Below are positions 31,012 through 41,808 of a DNA stretch of 64,000 nucleotides, one piece after another (position 1 is the first letter of the stretch; the number at the start of each line of letters is the position of its first letter). The notes beneath the pieces are model-generated. The model ran no database searches. It was not told the origin of the DNA and saw nothing but the letters and a program-made list of their open reading frames with translations. Source of the DNA: Dichetophora obliterata. Taxonomy: Eukaryota; Arthropoda; Insecta; Diptera; Sciomyzidae. A program made the position numbers and the translations under genes. The stretch spans positions 302,906,908 through 302,970,907 of the forward strand of contig OY986435.1 of assembly GCA_963920525.1 (NCBI GenBank), written 5' to 3'.

Positions 31012-33489
31012 TCTTTTTTGGGTTGCAAGAGTATTTTCGTTAGCTTAAAAGCCACTTGTTGAAATCCTTTTTGTTTTAAAGTTTTAGGAATATTTAAGAA
31101 TAACAAATGCATTTCAAATTCACACTAATCCAAAGCTATCTTTGGACATGGAAGCTTCTTTTTTTTTCTTTTGTCTTTTCATAAGCAGCGTGTTATAATG
31201 CAGACATCAGCTTGTATCGCTTCAAATATTAAACACATATTCAAACAGTATAGCTAGCAAGCAATTCACCCCAAAAAATTTTTAACGTGCAACCCAAGAT
31301 GTCACTTATTCGTCTGTAGAGCGAAGGGCAGGCAGACAACGTATTTAAAACTGCGTCTCGTCAAATGACAGCTAAGCATCATCCATCATTCTGGGTTTGA
31401 CCTTTTTTCTGTAAAGCTTCCGCATTAGTAAGACCATGTATCTATATATTTTTCGATGTTTTTATATTTGTATCTTAAAGCAGGAGATACGGCACATACA
31501 TGTGTGCATCTTGTACATGTTTGATATAAGGTGAATGAGGTGAAGATATTTAAACTTAAGTGCACAAAAATAGAGATGTAAAAATTAGTACCCCAATATT
31601 TAGGGTGTCAATAAAAGTAATGAAAGATAAACTGTTTACAGCAGAAATTGCTTAAAGTTGCGATTGTGGCATAATCTAAATAAAATTTTGAAATTGGTTT
31701 ATTTAAAATAACATAAAAATTAGTTATAAAAAAAATTTGTATCATTTTTAAAACCATTGTCAATACTTTAGTGCCATGTTCAAGAGCAGACGACAAAAAC
31801 AGCCAATACATCATCAGTTTTTAATTTTTTGATGTTCAATTGAAATGTTGCTGATTGATTCGCATTCAAAATTTTATAAGCTGTGACATGCTGGAATTGC
31901 CCTCTGGTGGTTGTTTGGCGCATTGTTCTTTTATATGTATATATATTATATTGCATTTTGTTTGTTGCATGTATTGCTGTTTTGTTTGCAGCAATAATTA
32001 TGTCACACTTTTATTGAGAGATGATTGATCACAATATTTGTTGTTATCAATGAAAAAAGTGGCTAGAACAAATCAAAAGTTTAACTGCATTTGGACTTGT
32101 TAAAAAAAAATAAGGATCATAAAAAAAAACGTAAAATTTCACATGTAATAACAAATCCTGCACCTAATGTCCACGAAAAATTTTATATATAATTTATAGA
32201 AATTAATTATTGAGTGATCCCTTTTTGTTTTAACCTATAATTTGGCATTTCAAATAATCAGTTTTTTGTAAAATCGCATTTTTTATTCACTTTAGTTTTA
32301 AGTTGAGTATTATCAATGAAGTGAAATTTTCATAGCACTACCTTAAAAATTGAGACTTTTTTATTTTCCACTGCATCGATTGCGTTTTTCTCTCATCACA
32401 TTTCTATGTAAATCAAAACTCACAGACCATTAATTCTTACTTAACATCTTCATAAAACTTAAAAACCACAAATAAAAATGAGCAAAAAAAAACACAAACA
32501 CTTTTCAAGCTAAATCAGAGCGGAGCTGTCAGCTCGTAAAATACCGTTAAAACCACCCCCTGAAGAGAAGTTTAAATTATTTTGTGGTCCAGTAAAAGCA
32601 TTTTTCTTGTATTCAGAAAGTCACAAGAAATAGGTACGAGTACAAAGTTCACAACGAGCCAAGAAAACCACAACGAAAAAAAAATGGTGGTCATAAAAAT
32701 GCGCAGTCAAGACTCGAAAAAATTAATAGATGCTGTGAAAAAAATTAAAAAAAGCCATGTCTAAAATAAACAAATGAGCGTTGAGGGTTGCCTATAAATA
32801 TGGAAATGATGAAAAAGTTTAATACAATAGAAGGTAGTAAAAGCAAAAAGTTCAATTGCAAGGCTAACAAAATTTTATATATTGTTTTTCAAAAATATTT
32901 TGCACGTCATTATAGCGTCAAGCGAAGAGTGAAAAGAAGAAAAATATTGATGCGAAAACATTCTTATTGTTGCAGATAGTGTTTGTTTTTTTTTATTTAC
33001 AGACCGCATCGCATGCAGCCAGTCAGCAACATGATGGCGTTATTGCAAGCATGATTTGCTAAATTTTAAATTGAGTTTCTGTTTCAATATCGTGGCTTTA
33101 TTGTATCTAAAGAAAATATATGTTTGTTAAGAAGTTGTATGGGAGTAGTTTATTTTAAGATTTTCAAATTGATTTTATTTAAAGAAAACTAATGAAGAAA
33201 CAAATTTTCCATTTAAGCTTGTTTTATATCTGGGGCATTCCATACAGCATTTGCCACCAACATTTTTTTCCATAAAATTTTTTTGTATGGTTCATCAGTC
33301 AAAAATATTTGACAAATTTTTTTTTATTTCAAGATTAAACAAAAATTTAAAAAAATTTTATGTAACGCTTTTTAAAAAGGACCTTTTTTAATCGCTTATA
33401 CTGCAATAACTGACGAAGATAGAAACATTCGTCCCAAAGAGAAAATGTGCGCCTATTTTTTAGCCTTCGAATGATTTTCACTTTGACTT
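31012..33489. other. no gene seen
   Basis: About 2.5 kb of AT-rich DNA. Two short plus-strand frames (32582-32764, 32788-32979) are lysine-rich, without a recognised motif, splice context or upstream support, and are treated as chance. No transposon ends were found. Confidence 0.4.
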
Positions 33490-34609
33490 AATCTAGCGTT
33501 GAGCATTATTCTCAAGTCCCGCTCTATCGTCCTTGATACGTCAATTGGGGCTGAGCTGCAAGAAATTGGAATATTTTTAAGAAGGTAAGAATTCCACACC
33601 CCAAAACTTGCCCCAAAACAAAAAGTTCCATCCTGGACTTGAGATATATGACAGCTGATAGATAACTACTTATATTAGTCATTAATCCTTAAATAACTAT
33701 CTATCGTCCTTCATACCGTAAACTGGTATTAAAGTAAAATAATCAGTGCAGAAAAAAAAAATTATTTTAAAAACAAAAAAAAAAAAATATAAAAAGGTGA
33801 AGAGGTGAAACATTTTGTTAAAAACTTTATTTTAATGTGCTTAATCGAACGGCACTATGCTCAAGTCTCGCTCTATCGCCCTTGGATCCTAAATTTTTAG
33901 ATGAAAAGCAAAAATCGTGATTTTTTTATGAAAGTAAGAATTCGACACCCCAAAACTTGTCCTAAAACAAATAGTTCCATCCTGAATTTTTGATATGTAA
34001 CATTTTTTGTACAATTTAAGCATGGCCATTGTTTTTAATCCTTAATCTCAAAATTGCTATCTTTCGTCCTTTATACCGTAAAATGGTATTGAAATAAAAT
34101 AATCAGTTCAGAAAAAAAAACATTTTTTAAACGAATTTTGGCTACAGAAGCCAAAAAGGTTGTACTCTACATTTTTGTTCAAAAATGTATTTTTATGTGT
34201 TTTATCGAACGGCACTATGCTCAAGTCCCGCTCTATTGTTCTTTGGACCTAAATTTGGGCTGAAGTGCAAAAAGTCGTGATTTTTTATGAAAGTAAAAAT
34301 TTCACAGCCCAAAGCTTGCCCTAAACTATAAGTTTCCATCCTGAATTTTTGATATGTGATAGCAGATATCAAACTGATTGTATTAGTCCTGAATCCCAAA
34401 ATTGCTATCTATCGTCCAAGCGTACTTGAGCATTGTGCCGTTCGATTAAACACAAAAAAATTTTTTGAATAAAAATGTAGAGTGGAACCTTTTTGGCTTC
34501 TATAGTTTTATTCATTTTAAAAATAATTTTTTTTTCTGAACTGTGAACTATAAAGGACGATAGATATCAATTTCGGGATCAAGGACTAAAATAATCAGTG
34601 TGTCATCAG

Positions 34610-35490
34610 CAGGGCTCGGATTTTGATGACCTAAAAAACTGCAGAAAATTACCTAAAAAAATGACCTAAATGACCTAAAAACTGCAGGAAATGACCTGAA
34701 AACTGACTAAAATGACCTAAAAAACGCAAACAATTACATAAAAAATAAAGCTTTAAAAATAAAACATTACTAAATTTAAAATTTATTGTATGAAATTTTA
34801 ATACATAGCGTTACAGTATATTACAAAGAACATTTTTAAGTTATTGAAATTGAAAGAACGACTATTGTCTGGCAAAATGTTTTTGTAAACAGAAAAACTT
34901 CTTTCTACTTCTGCACTGACGATAATTTCATAGCAAGATAATTTCATAGCATTTAAATTTGTACCCCTAATATTTCAGCAATAGAGCATAAAAATAGAGT
35001 TTATTAAAACTAGCATATCCTGAGCTTTTATCAAACACTTGTTTAATCTTTCTACATACCCTTTCGTCAGTTTCACTGACGCGCAGAGTTTTTTTCATCG
35101 AGGTCTATAAACAAAGCTACTCCTTTTTCGATAGGTAATGTTTTTGATTGAAAAGACTCTATTATTAAAGGAATATGTTTAAAAATTTACATATTTACAT
35201 TTTTTAGTACAAAAAAAAATTGTACTAAAATTTCTCTAGAATGACCTAAATACTCGAAAAATGCTTTAAAAATTAAAAATGTCCAAAAATGATAATAAAA
35301 TAATTCAAAAATCACTAAAAATTACCAAAAAATTACCTCAATCTAGTAAAAATAACTTGAAAACTAAAGCCGATAAAAATGACGATAAAATGACCTAAAA
35401 ATTGAATTTAGGAATGGACATTCTAGATAACCAGGAAATGTCTTGGAAACAGCAGAAAAAAGATGACATGTCATCGAAATCCTAGCCCTG
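34610..35490 (-). mobile_element. small hAT element with transposase tail
   Basis: Ends CAGGGCTCGGATTTTGATGA and TCATCGAAATCCTAGCCCTG (inverted, imperfect). Flanks GTCATCAG and ATCATCAC agree at the six central positions of an 8-bp duplication. The interior is rich in ATGACCTAAAA sentences and carries the C-terminal end of a hAT transposase. It is inserted in the 33490-35820 array. Confidence 0.75.
34798..34945 (-). pseudogene. hAT dimerisation-domain fragment
   Basis: The minus strand reads CYEIIVSAEVERSFSVYKNI, then LPDNSRSFNFNNLKMFFVIY and a stop at 34798. AEVERSFSVYKNILPDNR(R) is the conserved C-terminal hAT dimerisation motif (usual 'ERxFSxxxxIL'). Only about 48 codons survive. No upstream transposase is readable in this 881-bp element, so it is a deletion derivative. 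Confidence 0.75.
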
Positions 35491-35820
35491 ATCATCACCT
35501 ATTATATATTTCAAATCCAGGATGCAACTTTTTGTTTTGGGGCAAGTTTTGGGGTGTGCAATTCTTACTTTCGTACAAAAATCACGATTTCTTGCATTTT
35601 AGCACAAATTTAGGTACCAAGGCAGATAGAGCGGGACTTGAGCAGAGTGCCATTCGATATGACAGATAAAAATACATTTCTGCCCAAAAATGCAGGATGG
35701 AACCTTTTAATTTTCCATAATTTTTTCGTTTTAGAAAAAAAAATTTTTTTACCTTAACTAAGTTTTTTAGTTCGAAGCCGTAGATATGAAGGACGATTGA
35801 TAGCAATTTGGAGAAGAGGT

Positions 35821-36240
35821 GACAAATTTATCAAATAAATAAATGTACATTTTCGCAAACAAATGAATTTTTAACTCAATTTTATAACTGCGGCGAATTC
35901 AATATTCAGATATGATTTGCGGCGAATTCGGCAAAAACTTGGGCTTAAGATTTTGGGCCTATCTTCACAGAAGTCATTTTGAGTTGTGAATGACTAGATT
36001 TTTTTCAAAATATTACAAAAAATTTTCTCCATTTGCCATATTGGATTAATTTATTTTAAACAATCGCGACATTGGTGGAGAGTTGATCCCAGAAAAGTCC
36101 ACGCTCATAACTTCGAGTCTAACTCATACGCCACAATACAATTCTATAAAAAATAAAATTCTTTAAACGCCATTTTATAGAGATTATTCCCCAAATATAT
36201 ATGTGTAGGTGTAAATATAATATAGAATATAAAATAGTTG
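35821..36240. other. no gene seen
   Basis: AT-rich. GCGGCGAATTC occurs twice (35890, 35930). No gene. Confidence 0.4.
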
Positions 36241-36445
36241 TTGCCCGTAAGCTAGAGAACCGCGGTAGCCCGGGTTCAATTCCTGCTCAGACAGAAAGTT
36301 TTTTCAATTGAATTAATTTTTCTGTTCGATCGTCACCTCTCTGCAGACAATGGCAAACCTCAGAGAGTTAAAACTGCAAATGTAAATCTTCTTGAGAACA
36401 TAAGCCGTTCGGAGTCGGCATAAAACACGTAGGTCCAGTTCTCGA
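36241..36445 (+). mobile_element. tRNA-derived SINE with 'CGTTCGGAGTCGGCATAAAA' body
   Basis: The tRNA-like head (TTGCCCGTAAGCTAGAGAAC, then B box GGTTCAATTCC, ending TGCTCAGACAGAAAG) runs into a body with TTTTCTGTTCGATCGTCACC, TCTCTGCAGACAATGGCAAA, CCTCAGAGAGTT, then CCGTTCGGAGTCGGCATAAA and ACACGTAGGTCC. I recognise this body as a common dispersed repeat of higher-fly genomes. The A-box region is degraded. Related heads lie at 437-506 and 591-650, and a body fragment at 2228-2290. Confidence 0.65.
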
Positions 36446-36972
36446 TCATTTGTGCGAAAGTTCAAGTCATTAAATTAGTTTTTTTTTATTTTTTAAGAGA
36501 TCTACTGTCTTTATATAGTCACTTTATATGGGTGGTTGGCGAGGTTTAAATTTGATTTTACAAAATTTCGAACCCAGTGTGGGTTTTTAGATCAAAGTTT
36601 CTGTTCAATTGGCAAAGTGATCAGTCGATAAAATTAATCAATAGTCACATTTTATGGGAGGTAAACCAACCGACATGGGCGTGGTTTTCATCGAATTTTG
36701 CTCATTTTTTAACTAAATCGAAAGAGAATATTTTTTATTTTTTATACTTCAAAAACTGGGACTTCAAAGAGTAGGACCATGGGACAACATTTTAACCACT
36801 GAAAAATAACTCTTTGTCGTTGTTGTCAAAAATATTTTGAACTTTTTTTGCCCTTGTACCTCAAGGGTATTTTTTATAATGAAATTTCCGTACCTCAAAG
36901 AGTTAAATAAAGAATTTTATTTGGATTGCTTTAAAAATTACGGCTGTAATCATGACAACAGGCAAAATATGA
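36446..36972. other. no gene seen
   Basis: AT-rich. Short frames show no motif. Confidence 0.4.
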
Positions 36973-37214
36973 CTATATCGCAGTGCTGCCAACTATAACA
37001 CAGAATTTTCGCAGATCTCGTTTTTTTTCATCAAATTTTATGTAAAAAATTGAGTTATGTTAAAAAAATGTACTTATCACTAAAAAATGTGCTTGCATAA
37101 TTTGTTAAAACTTTGCGCTTATCAACACTTGCAAATAATAAAAATGTTTTAAGGAACCTAATTTCGAAGTGAGACAGTGGACAGCCTCAATTGAGGTGAA
37201 TGTATACAGCTTAA

Positions 37215-37735
37215 CCCATTAATGCTTTCCACCAGAACTCGTTGAGTTTATTTTCAGAAATTTTCGGCATCAATTTGTATTAATATCAGACGAAAAACTC
37301 TGCAGCTTAAGAAAAAATTGAAAGGATTTGGGTGTGGCAAAGTGTTTAAACGTATAAGATCATAAACGTATAAGGGATCTGTAAGTTAAGAAATAAAAAA
37401 AAAACTTAAAAAATTAGAAATTGGAAAATTTTCATTTCGTAGCGCAGCCCTCCAACTCTCACCTAATGCATTTTTTTTTAATTATATATGCTATTTTCTT
37501 GATGATTATAAAAAAAAAGTTACTAAAAAGTGGAATTTTTCACTTTTCTTTGAAATACTGCACTTAAAACTGACTGGAAAAAATAAGCAAATAAGCAAGG
37601 CCTTTAAAAAATTTTAAAATTTTTTGGAAGAGGCATATTTTTGGCTTTTTCACACTGTTGAAAGCAAAAGCTTTACAGTGGCTGCGAAATTTTAAAAAGC
37701 TTTCATCGCATATGACATTCGTTGTCATTAATGGG
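37215..37735. mobile_element. piggyBac-like MITE
   Basis: CCCATTAATG at the left and CATTAATGGG at the right are flanked by TTAA on both sides (37211-37214 and 37736-37739). TTAA duplication with CCC-starting ends is the piggyBac signature. The repeat is short (10 bp exact), and 521 bp of AT-rich interior encode nothing. Confidence 0.65.
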
Positions 37736-38274
37736 TTAAAACAAACTTAAAGTGCCTGTAAAATGTATTTCCATGTTATTGTATTTTTAATGATTACCAA
37801 TTTAAAAACCTAATGTTTCTTTAAAATAAATAAAAGTTATGTTTTAGTTATAGTGACATAGCTAAAAGTAATAGTTTTTAACTATTTTTAGTTTAAGCTA
37901 TGTTTTACGTTGTTTGTAACTTTTATAAGTTTAATGCAAATGTTGATTTTATATGATTTAAATACAAATTCTAAATGTTTGATAGTTTAAATCATACTTG
38001 ATTTTAAACACAAATTCTAGTAGTTTGATAGTTTAAAATTGTGTATTGAGCTTTAGGTCAAAGTTACAACAATTAATTGTTCTAACGAATTTTTCCAAAG
38101 AAACAACAACAACAACGTTTTTCAATATGAAAAGAAAAACATCACTAGCTGATTTTATTGCAATTGCGGCCCTGCTAAAGGGCTTTTCAATTTATATATT
38201 GAAAAAAAAAAATTGTTGTTGTTGTTGTTGTTGTTTCTTTGAAAAGATTCGATAGAACAATTAATTGTTCTAAC

Positions 38275-39075
38275 CAGGGCTGTGGAGTCGGAGTCGGAGT
38301 CGCGGTGTTTTTGCTGGAGTCGGAGTCGCTGAAAAAACTCGCTGAAAAAACTCGCGACTCCGACTCCGAAAAATAATTTTTCAAATATTTTCCAAAATAA
38401 AAATTCTTTAAAATTTTTTTTCAATATTTTCAATTTTCAAATATTTGCCTTTTTTACAGTAGTTGACTAAATCTTTTGTAATGAATTTTTTTTAGTTTAT
38501 TTAATTTGAATTATTTATTTTGTTGATTTTGGTTGTGTTTTTGATTGAATAAAAACGTTAAAAAGTTAAAATAGACTTTTACCAAGCATTAAAGAAGGTG
38601 GAGAAATTTGACCGTTCTTCAAATTTAGCAATAAAAGATGCAATTCCAAAGTACCCTGAGATTATCCAAGATGCTGCTATGATCGCCACGGCATTGCCAC
38701 CGAACCAAGTCTCCGTAGAACGACTATTTTCTGCACTCAGAATCATCATTTCCGATTTGAGAGCATCAATGAAGCTAGATATTATTGAGGCTATCACTTT
38801 TTTTAAAAACAAATGCTGAATAATTTTTTATTTTAGATTAACTACTTAAAGTTTTGTTATTTTATTTAAAGTTTTGTTATTATAAGTTTTCGTTATTATA
38901 GTATTTTGTTTATTGTTAAAATAAAATAAAAATAAATAAAATATTTAAAAAAAAATGTTATGTTGATTTATTTTTGTCTTTGGTCGTAGTCGGAGTCGGA
39001 GTCGGAGTCGTACTTTAAAAATTTCGGCGGTTGGAGTCGGAGTCGCAACTATTTTTTGACGACTCCACAGCCCTG
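38275..39075 (+). mobile_element. small hAT with (GGAGTC)n subterminal repeats
   Basis: Perfect 15-bp ends CAGGGCTGTGGAGTC and GACTCCACAGCCCTG. Flanks GTTCTAAC (38267-38274) and CTTCTAAC (39076-39083) are an 8-bp target duplication with one mismatch. GGAGTCGGAGTC hexamer repeats lie just inside both ends in inverted orientation. The interior keeps a transposase C terminus. It landed in the right arm of composite copy D. Confidence 0.9.
38598..38819 (+). pseudogene. hAT transposase C-terminal dimerisation domain
   Basis: A 73-codon frame: DAIPKYPEIIQDAAMIATAL, then PPNQVSVERLFSALRIIISD, LRASMKLDIIEAITFFKNKC, stop. VSVERLFSALRIIISDLRASM is the conserved hAT dimerisation motif, with the typical final 'F.KN'. 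All upstream catalytic sequence is gone, so it is a remnant inside an internally deleted hAT. The frame itself is open to the natural stop. Confidence 0.85.
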
Positions 39076-39438
39076 CTTCTAACCTTGACCTAAAGCTCCA
39101 TAAACGATTTTAAACTATCAAGCAACTAGAATTTGTATTTAAAATCAAGTATGATTTAAACTATCAAACTTTTAGAATTTGTATTTAAATCATATTAAAT
39201 CAACATAATAATTAACAGGGTCATTTAGAAAAAAGTTTAATGCAAATTTTTTTAAATAAAAATTAAATATACAAAAAATTTGTAAAAACTATTAATGACT
39301 TCAATTCAGTAATTTTATTAGCTGTTAGTTTTAAATTGAAAAAAAAAATTACAAAAATTTTCTAACACGGATTTACACGGATTTTATGTCGCATTTGTGG
39401 ATTTTTACTCTCTTCTGGTTGGCATCACTGCTATATCG

Positions 39439-41806
39439 TCTCAGGAGGTGATGCTGTTGAAGAATATATATACTTCTTGTACCTGCTACGCCTCCTTTTG
39501 TGTGTTATTAACGGAGTGACAAGGCAAACATACCCTTTATATAGTACTGGTAGGGTCAAGTGTTCAAGAAAACAGTTTAACATATTTTAAAACCGAAAAT
39601 TCAATTGAATATGTCGTTGAAAACGTCGGAAACTCTTTGATGGAAAGGCCATGACTTGTCATCAAGTAAAACTAAGTATATTCCATGGAAACTTAAAAAA
39701 TTCACACATTATGCAAATAAACATATTTATTTCAGTGCAAATACTAAGAGCGAACATGATACTTTATGCCCCATTGATAGCGTCAACAAGCCACAATTGA
39801 ATCAACTACAAGTAGCACACGACGCGAGCTACTTTTGGATAATTTATGGTCGCAGAGTCGGCGTGGCAGCTACTCAATGCTATGCTAGCTACCCCGATAT
39901 ATTATATCCGTCCGCGCACTCAGCACAGGATGATGCATAACGCTGCAGACGGCTAGGAAGTTATCCTTGAGCATCAGTACTTCCTTGACACACATCGACA
40001 CAAACACACTGCACGCACATACCGCAAACATGCCACAGTTATACATACATAAGCTAACCCACACAACAAATGACAACTATGAGATTCAGATTTTTCGAAT
40101 ATGAATTCCAAATCGGTATCCTGTACGAGAAACGCTGAGACTGTGAATCCTTTTGTTTTTTTTTTTTTTTTTTTTGCTATTAGGACTTTGAATATAAAAT
40201 TGTTAGAAGTAGAAAAGTCTGTGTGTCGGTTAACGGTCTGTTTGTCTGTGACACTTACACCGAGTCACAATTCACAAGTCACATTCATACACATAAACTT
40301 GAGAAAAAAACGCGATGACAAACATTAAATCCATTCAGCAAACATTAGTTTTATTTAGCATACAGTGTGGAGTGGTGGCACGGTGCACGATACATAGTGG
40401 TGTGATATCGCTTGGCATGGCATGTGTTATGGAGTGGGTTGGTTGAGCTGCCGCCTCAACCATGTGTTTACGTTGACTTTTCATGCTCTTTTAAACACCG
40501 ATAAATGTTTTGAGATTTCTAAAATTGTGCTTCATCCCTTTCTAGTAGTTGCTTTATCATTGTTGTTGTTGTTGTTATGAGTTTAAATTAATGGTAACGT
40601 GGGTAACGTGGTGTAGCGGGACTTTTACACCTTGGCAGAGTGCTTCTAGGCACAGTTTTTAGAAAATATGAGAAGAGAAAGAAGTTGAATTTTGATGCTG
40701 ATTAGGGAAACAAAACAAAAAGTTTTAAAAGGGGATGTGTTACTTTTTGTATATACACATCATGGGTCATATTAGAAGTTATTAATTTCTAAATTAAATA
40801 AATCGTTAGGCTTTAGTTAAAAAAAACACTTAACTTTTTAAATTAAAGCCCTTAAATGAGTTCTGCATACTTTTTTAATTCTCTCCACTCTCTCATTGTC
40901 TTTTTTTGCTTGTATTTCAAAAGATATGCTAGGTATTGTATTAAATTATTATACATTTTTTAAAAATAAATTTTTTTTTACTGTTTGGTTTTAGTTTAGC
41001 AGGCACGTCAGTTTTTAAAAAGTTGTGTATACTTTTTTTCGTGCTCGAAAGAAAACAAAAAACTGTCATCCATCATTTTGTGAAGCTTTTATTCAGTTCA
41101 TTCTTAGACATAACAGAGAGAGTGAATTTTTTTTTTTGTTAATATTAATTCTTTAAAGCATTGAATGATCTAACTACATATTTAAAATTATGATTATGAG
41201 TAAGCTTTAGAATAAAAACGGTTTCGAAAAATATAAAACTATTGTTTTTGAATCTTATAAAGTTTTGATACATATAAATGTGAATAAAGTAAAAGATGTG
41301 CTTTGGTGGGTGTTTTACACTAATAAAGACAGGTGATACATAAATTGTTGTAGAAATGGTAGCATAAAATAATTTTAGAAAAAGTTTTAGTAAGTTTTTG
41401 TAGAAAATAGTAGCAGAATTTAGTTGTAGAAAAAGGTAGTATTAATATACATAGGGAAAAAAATCGTAAATTTAACAAATTCCGACTTAATTCTAATCTT
41501 CAAGAACACCAGTTCTTTAATATTATAGCGATTGAGTTATCAATAGATCCGACAAATTCTGCTGTTGTTATAAGAAATTTCAAATTTCTGTATTAGTACT
41601 GTATTAATACAACATTTGTACTTAAAATAAGTAAGGAAAAAAATAATAAATTTAACAATGCTGGTATTTAAAAAACTAAATAAGAGAATTGTTGTTTAAA
41701 CAAAATTAAACATATATAATATATATACTTATTTTATCAATTATTTTTTTTAAAAAGTCAATTTACAATAAATCTGTAAGCACTAGCAGCTGGGGAAATC
41801 TGCAAA
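39439..41806. other. no gene seen
   Basis: AT-rich, with a poly-T run near 40158 and a (GTT)n tract near 40562. The 39656-39940 and 40101-40328 frames lack recognisable motifs. No transposon ends could be defined. Confidence 0.4.
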
Positions 41807-41808
41807 TA

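Larger units (their letters stand above)
33490..35820. repeat. inverted array of ~350-bp units ('CTCAAGTCCCGCTCTATCG')
   Basis: Three direct units on the left (motif at about 33510, 33860, 34220; period ~350-360 bp). Each has GAACGGCACTATGCTCAAGT, CGCTCTATCG, ACACCCCAAAACTTGYCC, AAAGTTCCATCCTG, and ATCTWTCGTCCTT-ATACCGTAAA. On the right the same sentences are inverted (ACTTGAGCATTGTGCCGTTC at 34425; GCGGGACTTGAGCAGAGTGC at 35630; TTTTGGGGTGTGCAATTCTT). The array is thus a large foldback built of tandem repeats, like Drosophila FB elements. A small hAT (34610-35490) is inserted in the inverted half. Confidence 0.65.
37941..39210. mobile_element. foldback/tRNA composite repeat, copy D (two arms, no tRNA head)
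   Basis: The left arm (AAATACAAATTCTAAATGTT, both subrepeats, then CAATTAATTGTTCTAAC) is followed by the body (AACAACAACAACGTTTTTCA, CTAGCTGATTTTATTG). At about 38185 the body turns back on itself (AAAAAATTGTTGTTGTTGTT) into an inverted right arm. The right arm is split after GTTCTAAC by the hAT at 38275-39075 and resumes CTTGACCTAAAGCTC, ending about 39210. The tRNA-like head is missing at the inversion point, so this copy is a pure palindromic foldback. Confidence 0.72.
36981..39430. mobile_element. hAT element with perfect 8-bp TSD, carrying nested insertions
   Basis: The left end CAGTGCTGCCAAC and the right end read inward CAGTGATGCCAACC are hAT-type inverted repeats. Perfect 8-bp duplications CTATATCG flank it (36973-36980 and 39431-39438). 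No transposase of its own is visible. It contains a piggyBac-like MITE (37215-37735) and composite repeat copy D (37941-39210), which in turn contains a smaller hAT (38275-39075). Without the insertions the element would be about 650 bp, so it was a non-autonomous derivative. Confidence 0.85.

Noticed and set aside
32582..32979. Two consecutive lysine-rich plus-strand frames
   Set aside because: No domain, no splice or start context, and composition typical of A-rich DNA.
38155..38433. Minus-strand frames with poly-Asn and Asp-Ser repeats
   Set aside because: Generated by the CAA tract of the composite repeat and the GGAGTC hexamers of the small hAT; not coding.
36973..39438. Host gene candidate because of several medium frames in the interval
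   Set aside because: The interval is fully explained by a hAT with 8-bp duplications and its nested insertions.
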